Source of the DNA: DYIU01 sp038326775
GTDB lineage: Bacteria; Actinomycetota; Geothermincolia; Fen-727; Anoxymicrobiaceae
NCBI GenBank assembly: GCA_038326775.1
Contig: JBBQKJ010000030.1
Coordinates: 1 to 33,978 of the forward strand
Length of the DNA stretch: 33,978 nucleotides
Direction: 5' to 3'
Below, piece by piece: positions 1-10,282 of this stretch (the first letter of the stretch is position 1; each line of letters begins with the position of its first letter). The translations under genes and the position numbers were made by a program. Below the pieces are notes generated by a model. That model was not told the DNA's origin and searched no databases. It saw nothing but the letters and a program-made list of their open reading frames with translations.

Positions 1-231
1 TGCGGCTGGATGAAGGAAGACCTCACACTCTCGGACAGGACGTTCGCCTGTGAGGCTTGCGGACACGCCGCCGACAGGGACGACAACGCAGCGGACAACA
101 TAAGAATGCTCGCCGTGAGTTCCACGGAGAGGATAAACGGATGTGGAGGCGACGTAAGACCCGTTGACTTCAGCGGGCTGACGCCTGAGAAGCGTCAATC
201 AGAGGCGATGGCGCATTTGTCATCATTCTGA
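1..231 (+). CDS. tnpB: TnpB-family (IS200/IS605/IS1341-type) RNA-guided nuclease, C-terminal fragment
   Basis: The reading frame is open from base 1, so the N-terminal bulk lies outside the window. What remains is the end of the zinc ribbon (CGW at the start, then CEACG at about residues 17-21) and the last RuvC motif, DRDDNAADN, whose second Asp is the third RuvC acidic residue of TnpB/Cas12-like nucleases. The following GGDVRP tail is also usual in this family. TnpB normally lies beside or within an IS200/IS605 element whose right end and guide RNA follow the gene. Here the bases just after the TGA stop already read as a cyclase gene on the other strand, so the element's right end seems lost. 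Family assignment is firm; whether the full gene is intact cannot be seen. Confidence 0.85.
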   Translation, partial: CGWMKEDLTLSDRTFACEACGHAADRDDNAADNIRMLAVSSTERINGCGGDVRPVDFSGLTPEKRQSEAMAHLSSF

Positions 232-448
232 AGAACGGCATCTCTTCGAGCCCTGGCGCGCCGGGGATGAAGTGGAGCGGCGCGTCCATGTGGGTGCCCG
301 TGTGAGAGCTCATGGACAGCGACGATATGTTGAAATCGTTTCCTCCCTCGATGCTGAGCCTCCTGTGGACCTCCACCGGAGGGTCTTCGACCCAGCACGG
401 CATCCCGTTCCTGATGGGGACAGTCACGTCCTTCCAGCTGCGACTCAT
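170..448 (-). pseudogene. Cyclase / kynurenine formamidase-like protein, truncated by a TnpB remnant
   Basis: The start at 448 (MSRSWKDVTVP) is preceded by GAGGG seven bases upstream. The N-terminus matches the PF04199 cyclase/formamidase family, including the metal-binding motif SSHTGTHMDAPLHF at about residues 43-56. After LEEMPFF (near base 235) family similarity stops and the frame runs antisense into the TnpB gene to a stop at 170. Only about 75 of an expected 200 or more residues remain, and the later metal ligands are missing, so the product cannot be a working hydrolase. It is the last gene of the minus-strand run that starts with the amino-acid binding protein, which suggests it once acted on an amino-acid derivative. 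That link is inference. Confidence 0.8.
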
Positions 449-549
449 TTCTGCTCCCTCGAGAATGTTAAGTGAACCTGCTCTGCCGCACATCTGATAT
501 CGTTATCGGCGCGCGCGGCGGGCTGCTCAAAGGCAGTATCGCCAGCGCG

Positions 550-1476
550 TCACCGGGTGACTCCGCCCTCCCCGCCGGGCCGCCAGAGGCGCTCGACCGG
601 CACCTCGGTCAGCATCATCCCCATGAATATCAGCCCGCACCCGAGCCAGCTGCGCAAGGTCAGGACCTCGCCGAGCAGGATTATCCCGAAGATGACCGAA
701 AAGACCGGCTCCATTATGAGGACCATGGATGTGCGAACCGGGGTGAGGATACGCTGTGCGTACGCCTGCACGTAGAAAGCCGCCGCCGAGGCGAGCACGC
801 CGCATATCACGATGGTCATCCAGACGAAGCCGTTCGGCGGGACGACGAACTCCTCGAAGACGAGCCCGGACGCGGTGAACGTCACCGCCAGGACGAGCAT
901 CTGCAGGAAGGTGAGCAGGACCAGGTCGTATTTCTTGACGTAGCCGGCCAGCAGGATTATGTGCACGGAGTATAAGAAGGCGCAGGCCAGCACAAGGGCG
1001 TCCCCGGCGTTGATTGTGAAGTTCGACTTGACGGAAAGCACCGCCAGGCCGACCAGCGCGATCGCGACCGCGACGATGGACCTGGCGTCGGGGCGGTGCC
1101 GCAGGAAGATGGTGGCCAGAAGCGGGGTGAACACGATGAACAGGCCGGTTATGAAACCGGCGTTGCCCGCTGTTGTGTACTTGAGCCCGAACGTCTGAAA
1201 AGAGTAGGAGGCGTAGAGCAGCACGCCCATCAGGAGCCCCGCCCGCACGATGCCCCAGTCTATCTGGCGGAGCTTCCCTAAGCTGAGCGCTCCCATCAGG
1301 ACTGCGGCTATCCAGAAGCGCCAGGACATGAAGACGAACGGCTGTATATCCTCGAGGCTCTGCTTTACAAGCGCGAACGTAAGCCCCCAGACCACCGTTA
1401 TGCTGATCAGTAAAAGCTCCGCCCGGCGCTCGTCACCCAGCAGCGGCGCTTTGTTCTTGTCTTTCGTTTGCAACAT
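550..1476 (-). CDS. DMT-superfamily transporter (two EamA domains)
   Basis: A 308-residue inner-membrane protein with about ten hydrophobic helices arranged as two EamA repeats. The first repeat starts with ISITVVWGLTFALVKQSL and the second near residue 160 (GDALVLACAFLYSVH). Length and layout fit the drug/metabolite transporter superfamily, whose members mostly export metabolites such as amino acids; the substrate cannot be read from sequence. The ATG lies five bases after the stop of the upstream ABC ATPase gene (TGA-CCCCA-ATG) and has no visible Shine-Dalgarno site, so translation is probably coupled. The TGACCCCAATGTTGC at this junction recurs almost exactly upstream of the Hsp20 gene (see the dispersed motif). 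Confidence 0.88.
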   Translation of the reverse strand: MLQTKDKNKAPLLGDERRAELLLISITVVWGLTFALVKQSLEDIQPFVFMSWRFWIAAVLMGALSLGKLRQIDWGIVRAGLLMGVLLYASYSFQTFGLKYTTAGNAGFITGLFIVFTPLLATIFLRHRPDARSIVAVAIALVGLAVLSVKSNFTINAGDALVLACAFLYSVHIILLAGYVKKYDLVLLTFLQMLVLAVTFTASGLVFEEFVVPPNGFVWMTIVICGVLASAAAFYVQAYAQRILTPVRTSMVLIMEPVFSVIFGIILLGEVLTLRSWLGCGLIFMGMMLTEVPVERLWRPGGEGGVTR

Positions 1477-1485
1477 TGGGGTCAG
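1470..1485 (-). repeat. Dispersed motif copy 1 (TGACCCCAATGTTGC)
   Basis: GCAACATTGGGGTCAG on the plus strand; read on the minus strand it supplies the stop of the ABC ATPase and the start of the DMT gene. It matches 15 of 16 bases with the copy at 10202-10217. Shorter copies of its TGACCCCA core lie at 13360, 14554, 33885 and 33939. Confidence 0.5.
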
Positions 1486-2288
1486 ATGTGAGAGAGGATC
1501 TTGGAGAAGAACTCCTGGGTGCGCGGGTGCTGCGGGTCGGTGAAGACCTGTTCCGGGTCCCCGTCCTCGACCACCACGCCCTCGTCCATGAAGATGAGCC
1601 GGGACCCGACCTCCTTGGCAAACCCCATCTCGTGCGTCACGACCACCATTGTCATGCCTTCCCGGGCGAGGTCCTTCATGGTATCGAGGACCTCGCTTAC
1701 CAGCTCGGGGTCGAGCGCGCTCGTCACCTCGTCGAAGAGCATGATGTCGGGGTCCATGGCGAGCGCCCGGGCGATAGACACCCTCTGCTGCTGGCCGCCG
1801 GAAAGGTGCGCGGGGTAGGCGTCGGCCTTGTCGCTTAAGCCCACCTTCTCCAGGAGCGCCCGCCCCTTCCCGCTGGCCTCGTCCTGGTCAATTCCCTTGA
1901 CCTTCAATGGTGCGAGCGTGACGTTCTTCAGCGCGGTAAGGTGAGGAAAGAGGTTGAAGCTCTGGAACACCATCCCGACCTTCTCCCTGACCTTGTTGAT
2001 GTCGGTCGCCTTATGAGTGATATCGGTCCCTTCGATGAACACGTTCCCCCGGGTCGCATTCTCGAGGCCGTTGATGCACCTGAGCATGGTGCTCTTGCCC
2101 GATCCGCTGGGCCCGACCACTACGACGACCTGCTTCGGCATGACGTCCAGGTCGATGCCCTTGAGCGCCTCGACATCGCCGAACTTCTTATGCAGGTTGA
2201 CTATACTCACGATCGGCGTATCCGGCGACCAGCCGCCGACGCCCTTTTCACCTGCGGCTTGCGCGCTGTTCTCAGTCTGTTCTGGCAA
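1482..2288 (-). CDS. Polar amino-acid ABC transporter, ATP-binding subunit
   Basis: A 268-residue ATPase of the GlnQ/HisP/ArtP type. It shows Walker A GPSGSGKST (about residues 59-67), the signature LSGGQQQRVSIARAL, Walker B IMLFDE and the switch histidine in VVTHEMGF. It energises uptake through the permease encoded just upstream and the lipoprotein binding protein at 3316-4107. The start is TTG at 2288, with GGAGAA about eight bases upstream. It overlaps the permease stop by 17 bases, so the two are translationally coupled. The N-terminal extension of about 28 residues before the ABC domain is longer than usual, and the segment GWSPDTPIVSI could hide a later start. Substrate class is inferred from the binding protein. 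Confidence 0.93.
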   Translation of the reverse strand: MPEQTENSAQAAGEKGVGGWSPDTPIVSIVNLHKKFGDVEALKGIDLDVMPKQVVVVVGPSGSGKSTMLRCINGLENATRGNVFIEGTDITHKATDINKVREKVGMVFQSFNLFPHLTALKNVTLAPLKVKGIDQDEASGKGRALLEKVGLSDKADAYPAHLSGGQQQRVSIARALAMDPDIMLFDEVTSALDPELVSEVLDTMKDLAREGMTMVVVTHEMGFAKEVGSRLIFMDEGVVVEDGDPEQVFTDPQHPRTQEFFSKILSHI

Positions 2289-3168
2289 GTCTTTTCTCCA
2301 TGTACTGGACTAACCGCATGGCGGGAATGGTTACGAGAAGGAAAAAAAAGCCGACCCCGACCAGCGGGGCGACCAGGAATTTCTTGCCCATGATCTCTTT
2401 GCCCGCAAGAAAAATCTCGGACAGCCCAATGAAAGCGACCAAGGCGGTATCTTTCGTAAGCATTATGAACTCGTTGGAAAGCGGCGGGATGACCCTGCGC
2501 ACCGCTTGAGGCAGGATGACGAAGCGCATCGACTGCAGGTAGGTCATGCCCAGCGACCGCGCGGCCTCCATCTGCCCCTTGTGTATCGACTCGATGCCCG
2601 CCCTGAATATCTCGGCCTCGTAGGCGGCGTAGCAGACCGTCAACGCTACGACTCCCGCAACGAACCGGCTGAAATTGAAGCCCAGGTAGCTCAGGCCAAA
2701 GTAGATAATGAATATTTGCAGGATCAGGGGCAGTCCCCTGACGACGTCAATGTAGACCGCGGCAACGAAGCGGAAGAACTTGACTCTTGATATCCTCAAT
2801 AGAGCAATCAGAAGACCGAAAATCAGGATGAAGATTTCGGATACGAACGCAAGTTCGAGGGTTACCAGAAAGCCCCTTGCCAACCTTGGGAAAGAGAACT
2901 TGAGCGTGCCCCAGTCGAAGAACTCGTGGATGAAGTCCTTCAAGCCCTCCTTGTTTAGGACAACATAGACGCCAAGCGCCACTAGAACCAGGCTTATTAT
3001 CCCCAGGGTGCGCCCGGCGGTCACCAGACCCATCCCCTCGAAGTCGGTTGTCAAGATCTGCTTCCTGGCTTTCCTGGCGAAGACAATGGCAAGTATCCCG
3101 CCTATCAGCGGCATGACGGTGAGGCCAAGGATACCCATTATCAGCGACGCCTTGGCCCAGGGGCTCAC
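2272..3168 (-). CDS. Polar amino-acid ABC transporter permease with N-terminal DUF4190-like domain
   Basis: From about residue 90 this is a HisM/GlnP-type permease with the EAA loop (EAARSLGMTYLQSMRFVILP) that contacts the ATPase. Residues 1-75 form a separate two-helix module (AKASLIMGILGL, then IGGILAIVFARKARKQI) typical of DUF4190, which is not a normal part of this family. The GTG at 3168 has GAGAGG six bases upstream. However, the best Shine-Dalgarno site, AAGGAG at 3247-3252, is nine bases from an in-frame ATT at 3237 that would add 23 residues. No ATG, GTG or TTG exists in that stretch. The gene follows the binding-protein gene by about 80-150 bases. Confidence 0.9.
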   Translation of the reverse strand: MSPWAKASLIMGILGLTVMPLIGGILAIVFARKARKQILTTDFEGMGLVTAGRTLGIISLVLVALGVYVVLNKEGLKDFIHEFFDWGTLKFSFPRLARGFLVTLELAFVSEIFILIFGLLIALLRISRVKFFRFVAAVYIDVVRGLPLILQIFIIYFGLSYLGFNFSRFVAGVVALTVCYAAYEAEIFRAGIESIHKGQMEAARSLGMTYLQSMRFVILPQAVRRVIPPLSNEFIMLTKDTALVAFIGLSEIFLAGKEIMGKKFLVAPLVGVGFFFLLVTIPAMRLVQYMEKRLARTD

Positions 3169-3315
3169 GTCCAGCCTCTCGAAGGATGAGAGGGGTTCCC
3201 CCTCGGCGTTCAGCTCGATTGGTCCCTGGTCCGAAATCTCTATTCACTCCTTACAGAATCATGGGCCCGCATCCAAGATGAACGCAGGCCCATGCATACT
3301 ACCGCTAACGGACAG

Positions 3316-4107
3316 TTACTGCGACGCCGGCGGCTCTACGCCGAACCACTCCTTATAGACCTTCGCGTAGGTCCCATCGGCCTTCACGTCTTTGAAAGCC
3401 TGGTTCACCTTGTCGAGAAGCTCCGTGTTGTCCTTGCGCACGCCGATGCCGTACTTCTCGTCTGTTACTATCTTGGCCACCACCTCGGTCTTGCCCCTGG
3501 TCTTGCTGATGTAGGAGTTCACCGGGAAGTCATTGATAATAGCGTCGACCTTGCCCTGCTCGAGCGCCTCGAACGCCACAAGGATGGTGTCGAACTTCTG
3601 GATCTCCTTCAGGCCGCCCGCCTTCTGGATCTCCTCCGCCTTGAACTGCCCGGTGGTGTCGAGCTGGACGCCTACGATCTTGTCCTTGAGGTCAGCCACG
3701 GTCTTGATCGGAGAGCCCTTTACCACCGCGATGGACTGGTCGCTGTCGATGTACGGAGTGGAGAAGTTGATCTCCTTCTCCCGGTCGGGGGTAATTGTCA
3801 TAGCCGACATGATGATGTCATATTTTTTTGTCTTGAGGCCCGGGATTATCCCGTCCCAGGCGGTAGATATGACATCCAGCTTGACGCCCAGCTTCTCGGC
3901 GATCGCTGTCGCTATGCCGACGTCGAAGCCGACTGCCTTTCCGCCTTCCTTGCTCTCGAACGGCGGGTAGGCGGTGTCGCTTCCCATCAACAGCTTGCCG
4001 GACTTGATGGTGAAGCCGGACGTCCCGCAGCCGGCCACGAACGGCACGGCCAGCAGCGCCACGAGCACGAGCCCGAGCGCCGCAGTCAGAAACCTCTTCT
4101 CTCTCAT
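3316..4107 (-). CDS. Polar amino-acid ABC transporter, substrate-binding lipoprotein
   Basis: A 263-residue family 3 solute-binding protein. The signal peptide ends in a lipobox (VAGC, Cys27), so it is a lipid-anchored extracytoplasmic protein. Hallmarks are LLMGSDTAYPPFE, GFDVGIATAIAEKLG and the hinge-side IIMSAMTITPDREKEINFSTPY, as in glutamine/histidine/cystine binding proteins. The ATG at 4107 is preceded by GGAAGGGGG; an earlier in-frame ATG at 4209 overlaps the promoter and is unlikely. It is the first gene of the run binding protein, permease, ATPase, DMT exporter, broken cyclase. The exact amino acid is unknown. Confidence 0.93.
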   Translation of the reverse strand: MREKRFLTAALGLVLVALLAVPFVAGCGTSGFTIKSGKLLMGSDTAYPPFESKEGGKAVGFDVGIATAIAEKLGVKLDVISTAWDGIIPGLKTKKYDIIMSAMTITPDREKEINFSTPYIDSDQSIAVVKGSPIKTVADLKDKIVGVQLDTTGQFKAEEIQKAGGLKEIQKFDTILVAFEALEQGKVDAIINDFPVNSYISKTRGKTEVVAKIVTDEKYGIGVRKDNTELLDKVNQAFKDVKADGTYAKVYKEWFGVEPPASQ

Positions 4108-4179
4108 ACTGCCCCCTTCCAGTAGGGCCGGTTTCGGGCGCTGGCCCCGACCGGCATCCCTCCCGAATCGGTCAGGAAG

Positions 4180-4209
4180 ATTATATTTGTACGGGTACGT
4201 CAAGAGCAA
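4180..4209 (-). promoter_or_regulatory. Putative sigma70-type promoter of the amino-acid ABC operon
   Basis: On the minus strand a perfect -10 box TATAAT (4185-4180) follows TTGCTC (4209-4204) at 18-base spacing. Transcription would start near 4172, about 65 bases before the binding-protein ATG at 4107. The stretch 4108-4255 holds nothing else clear apart from a weak GC-rich hairpin near 4225-4245. Confidence 0.55.
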
Positions 4210-4255
4210 ATGTCCGCCCGGCTACCGGCGGGAGCTCGAAGCGGTCGTCGCGTCG

Positions 4256-5233
4256 TCAGTCCTTGCGGACTTTAAGCGACACAACCGCCAGGGTGAGGAA
4301 CACCGCCGCGAACGTCGGCAGCAGCACGAACGGCACGAACTGTATGACCTGGGACTCGCGCCGCGCGAGGCTCGAGAGGAGGATGCCCAGGGCCTGCGAG
4401 ACGACCGCCAGCAACGCGATGACCAGTAGTGCGAGCACCACGTTGCCGACGATCATGATATGGAATACCAGGATGCCTATGACCAGGAGTATCGACGACT
4501 GTATGATGCCGACGACGCTGAACGTCGCGGCGTAGCCCAGCACGATATCCCGCTCCCTCAGCGGGGTGGCCAGCATCCTGAAGAGCGTCCCCGAGGTGCG
4601 CTCCCCGACGAACGACACCAGCGTGAGCAGGGTGGTCAGCATGAAGACGACGAACGACATGATGCCCGGTACGAAGAAGTCGATGAAGCGGGCGCCCTTA
4701 CCGTAGACGGCGGTGGTCGCCACGGTGACCGGCGGCTTTATGCCGGCCTGCTCGCTCGTCTTCAGCAGGGCCTGGTTGAGGGTCTGCATTATCGAGCTGG
4801 CGACGTTGACGTTGCTCTCGTCAAGGTAAAGCTTGACCTGCGTGTCCCCGGCCGCGGGTTTGCCCTGCCTCTGTGCGAGCACGCCGGCGGTCAGCCCCTC
4901 CGGGAACTCGATGACCGCGTAGGCGTCCCCGCTCTTCACGTCCGTCGTCGCCGCGTCCAGGCTCGACGCGTCGTGGTGGTCGAGGACCTCCTTGTCGATG
5001 TTGGAGAGCACCTTGTCGGGGATGGATACGGTGGTGCCCGGAACCGGGGCGGGGGCTCCCTTGTCGAGGTTCACCACCTCGACGCGGACGTTGCGCACCT
5101 CCCCGCTGAAGGCGAGCCCGAACACGAACATCGCGAACACGGGCGCGATGAAGATTAGCGCCAGTGTGCGCCTGTCGTTCTTCAAGTCGAGGAAGATGCG
5201 CTTTGTCACCGCCAGGAAGCGCGGAGCCTTCAT
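4256..5233 (-). CDS. ABC-2 type exporter permease, apparently with an internal deletion
   Basis: The protein has an N-terminal helix (LALIFIAPVFAMFVFGLAF), a large extracytoplasmic loop (about residues 45-180), and then the ABC-2 membrane domain (FFVPGIMSFVVFML, GERTSGTLFRMLATPL). Homologous permeases follow the QVIQF(I/V)P helix with a re-entrant segment containing L(S/C)G..WP.E.MP and LP.TYA, then a last helix. Here QVIQFVPFVLLP (ending near residue 306, about base 4316) is followed at once by TFAAVFLTLAVVSLKV, which looks like the final helix. About 45-50 residues seem missing, in frame. The ATG overlaps the ATPase stop (ATGA). Since the partner ATPase also has a nonsense codon, the exporter is probably non-functional. 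Substrate unknown. Confidence 0.8.
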   Translation of the reverse strand: MKAPRFLAVTKRIFLDLKNDRRTLALIFIAPVFAMFVFGLAFSGEVRNVRVEVVNLDKGAPAPVPGTTVSIPDKVLSNIDKEVLDHHDASSLDAATTDVKSGDAYAVIEFPEGLTAGVLAQRQGKPAAGDTQVKLYLDESNVNVASSIMQTLNQALLKTSEQAGIKPPVTVATTAVYGKGARFIDFFVPGIMSFVVFMLTTLLTLVSFVGERTSGTLFRMLATPLRERDIVLGYAATFSVVGIIQSSILLVIGILVFHIMIVGNVVLALLVIALLAVVSQALGILLSSLARRESQVIQFVPFVLLPTFAAVFLTLAVVSLKVRKD

Positions 5234-5979
5234 CGCTCGTCCGCCTCCTTCGAGAGCGCCAGGAACGCGTCCTCGAGAGACGCCGTCCCCGCCGCGCGCA
5301 GTATCTCATCGGGGGTGCCTTCCGCGATCAGCCTGCCGCTGCGCATGAAGCCCACCCGTCCGCAGTAGCCGGCCTCGTCCATGTAGTGGGTGGTAATGAG
5401 TATGGTGGTGCCGGCGTTCCTCAACTCGTCGAAGTAATCCCAGAAAGAGGCGCGCAGCTCCGGGTCCACCCCCACTGTCGGCTCGTCGAGGAACAGCAGT
5501 GGCGGCCGGTGGATGAGCGAGCAGGCGAGCGACACCCTGTGCTTCATGCCGCCCGAGAGGTTCATGACCAGCGCGTCGCGTCATTCCTCGAGGTCGATGA
5601 ACTCGAGCAGCTCGCGCTCGCGCTCGTTTATCTCTTTGCGAGAGAGGCCGAAGACGCGCCCGAAGAAGGCGAGGTTCTGGTGGACGGTGAGGCCGACATA
5701 GAGCGTGGTCTCCTGGGGCATGTAGCCGAGCCTGGCCGAGACTTTCTTGTCGGGGACGCCCTCTCCGAGGATGCGCGCCTCTCCGGAGGTGCTCTTGAGA
5801 AGGCCGCAGAGCATCTTGATGGTGGTGGTCTTGCCCGCTCCGTTGGGGCCCAGCAGGCCGTATATCTCCCCCGGCTCCACGCGCAGGTCCAGCCCGTCCA
5901 CGGCGGTGAACCTGCCGTACTTCTTTGTGAGCCCCCTGGTCTCGATGGACAGGGCCTTTTCGTTTTCCATCTCAGCCAC
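5230..5979 (-). pseudogene. ABC-2 exporter ATP-binding protein interrupted by an in-frame TGA
   Basis: Read through, the frame gives about 248 residues of a DrrA/CcmA-like ATPase: Walker A LLGPNGAGKTTT, Q-loop GYMPQETTLY, signature MNLSGGMKHRVSLAC, Walker B LLFLDEPTVGVDP and switch histidine ILITTHYMDE. A TGA at 5583-5581 splits it exactly where homologues have a charged residue (LEE-stop-RDALVMNLSGG). One C-to-T change from CGA would explain it. Other genes here, including neighbours, end in TGA, so recoding is unlikely. The start is GTG 5979 or ATG 5970; neither has a strong ribosome-binding site. The two halves split the two ATP-binding motifs, so separate translation should not rescue activity. 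Confidence 0.85.
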
Positions 5980-6040
5980 AGAGCCTCGCTAGCGGATTTG
6001 TCGAAGAGATAATACCCACATACTTGCCCGGAATCGCAAG

Positions 6041-6187
6041 TAGGCCCTTCTGTTGGCCGGGCGCCAAGGGACCGGCGCGGCCGCCCGTGACACCTGGTAC
6101 CTGGCCGAGGGGACTACCGCCCGGGGCTTCGAGACGTGCATCACCATCGAGAACCCCGACAACAGCGGAATCGCGGCGTTCTGGTAG
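6041..6187 (+). pseudogene. Relic of a 'WYLAEG' surface-repeat domain
   Basis: A short plus-strand frame, open between stops at 6041 and 6185, encodes at 6089-6184 DTWYLAEGTTARGFETCITIENPD, given here with its key residues only as evidence of homology: WYLAEG (6095-6112), GFET, and IENPD. This is the opening block of the repeat found twelve times in the surface proteins at 18.9-24.1 and 27.5-29.2 kb. There is no start codon, no signal peptide and only about 30 residues before a TAG. It lies ten bases before the start of the M48-like gene. It looks like the leftover of a larger surface-protein gene lost by deletion. Confidence 0.7.
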
Positions 6188-7277
6188 ACTACCGGCATGG
6201 AACTCGAAGGCGATCTCTCTGCGCGTACACGGCGCGCCAGGCTCGGCTCTCGCGCGGCGAGAGCGCTCATTCTGGTGACGCTTGCCACCCTGTGTATTGC
6301 GATAGCCCTGCTTGTCATAGTGCCGTATGCGGCGGGAAACACCACCTTCAGCCCGCTCATCAGGAAGGCCGGTGGGCTTGGGCGCGTGTGGGTGCTGGCG
6401 CTCGTCGCGCTCGGAGTCGACCTGGGGTTTGCCGTCCTCTACGTGCCGGGGATCGTCCGCGACCGAGATTACTACGCCAGGCTCACGGCCAGGGCGAAGG
6501 AGTACGACCTCTCCGCGCTCGCCGTCTTCATGAACGCCCTGTACGGGGCGAGCACGAAGGCGGGCAGGGACGAGCCTCCGATAGCGGTGCTCGACAGCGC
6601 GACCCCTGACGCGCTGGCGTTTGCCGGTCACGGCAGGAAGCCCGTGGTCGGTGTGACCCGCGGCCTGCTCGGAGCAGGCCTCTCCTACACCGAGGCGGAA
6701 GGGGTGATGGCCCACCAGCTCGCGGGCATCATGGCCGGTGATTACATCAGGAAGCCGGGCACCTTCGGCTTCGAGACTGCCGCCTACGTCCTGCTCGGCC
6801 TCTTCTCTATCCTGGCTCTCGCCGCCGCTCCGATGGTCAGCACCGGCTCTAGCGTCGGCGCTGGGGTCGGCTTCCTCGCCGGGGCCGCTGTGCTGCTTCT
6901 TTCTGGCGGTTTCGCGGTTCGGAGGCTCAAGCGCGGCGATGCCCACGACTATCTCTTCGCGGACACCTTCGCAGCCGAGGTCACCGGCAAGCCGGATGCG
7001 CTCTTGGAGGCGATAAGGAAGCTCGATGGGCTGGTCAACAGAAAACCCGGGTCGCCGTTCCCCGATAACGAGCTCGGCATCAAGTGCCTTTTCGCGCCTC
7101 CTCACAGGTGGAGCGACACGGCCGCCCAGTTCGTGAAGCGCCGCCACGGCGAACTGAAGATGAACATGAGCGAGCTCATGCTGGAGCGTCAGGTCGAAGA
7201 CGTCCAGAAAGCTATGGACGAACTCGCCGCCTGGGGCGAGGAGCTGCTGGCCGACCGTCTCGACAACCTGGACTGCC

Positions 7278-9735
<2,458 letters not shown>

Positions 9736-9749
<14 letters not shown>

Positions 9750-10182
9750 CCACATCCACCTCCCTCGGCGGCTCCTTTTCGACCTTCGGCAGCCTTATCT
9801 CCAGGAACCCCTCGTTGTAGGTCGCCACGGCCTTATCGGCGTCCACCCTCGAGGGAATCGGTATCTCCCTCTCGAAGGTCCCGTAGCTTATCTCCATGAG
9901 GTGAAAGTTCCTGCGGGGCGCGCTGGCCGGCTCGCGGCGGATGCCGCGGATCACCAGAACGCTGTGCAGCACCTGGATATCGATGTTTTGCGCGCTGACG
10001 CCCGCCAGGTCGGCCACAACGATGACCTCTTTGACCGTTTCGGACACGTCGCAGAGGGGCTTCCATGCTTTCTCGAAGAAGAACACCGGCCGTTTCCAGC
10101 GGCCGAGGTGCTCGAAGAACCTCTCCATCTCCCTCTGGATATCATCCGCGCCGGCCAGCTCCAACTCTTCCATGATGTCCAC
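9736..10182 (-). CDS. Hsp20/alpha-crystallin family small heat-shock protein
   Basis: A holdase-type chaperone of about 148 residues. The alpha-crystallin domain begins near PLCDVSETVKEVIVVADLAGV, has the hallmark block VLVIRGIRR, and ends with the family signature YNEGFLEIRLPK. The start is uncertain. GTG at 10182 has AAAGGCGG seven bases upstream and is preferred; ATG at 10173 and TTG at 10200 are alternatives. The gene's end overlaps lon, a natural pairing of a chaperone that holds unfolded proteins with a protease that removes them. Immediately upstream is a copy of the TGACCCC(R)ATGTTGC motif (10217-10202). Confidence 0.93.
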
Positions 10183-10201
10183 CGCGTCGCCGCCTTTCAA
10201 C

Positions 10202-10217
10202 GCAACATCGGGGTCAG
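10202..10217 (-). repeat. Dispersed motif copy 2 (TGACCCCGATGTTGC)
   Basis: GCAACATCGGGGTCAG on the plus strand, just upstream of the Hsp20 gene on the minus strand and in the same orientation relative to its gene as copy 1. The 100-base gap 10183-10282 otherwise shows no operator or terminator that I can support. Confidence 0.5.
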
Positions 10218-10282
10218 GTCACTTTCCTGCATTTTCTCCATGCATCTCCGCCTGCGACGCGACCCAACCCACAACCGCCCGG

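Noticed and set aside
5230..5979. TGA recoded as an amino acid (selenocysteine or an altered code)
   Set aside because: Many genes in the window end properly at TGA, there is no SECIS-like hairpin that I can identify just after the codon, and the expected residue at this place in ABC ATPases is ordinary and charged.
5972..7147. A 391-codon open frame on the minus strand
   Set aside because: It is antisense to the M48-like gene, whose membrane helices and motifs are coherent; the minus-strand product is Arg/Gly-rich with no domain.
10183..10282. HAIR or CIRCE heat-shock operator upstream of hsp20-lon
   Set aside because: Neither CTTGAGT-N7-ACTCAAG nor TTAGCACTC-N9-GAGTGCTAA can be found there. 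Only the dispersed TGACCCC motif is present.
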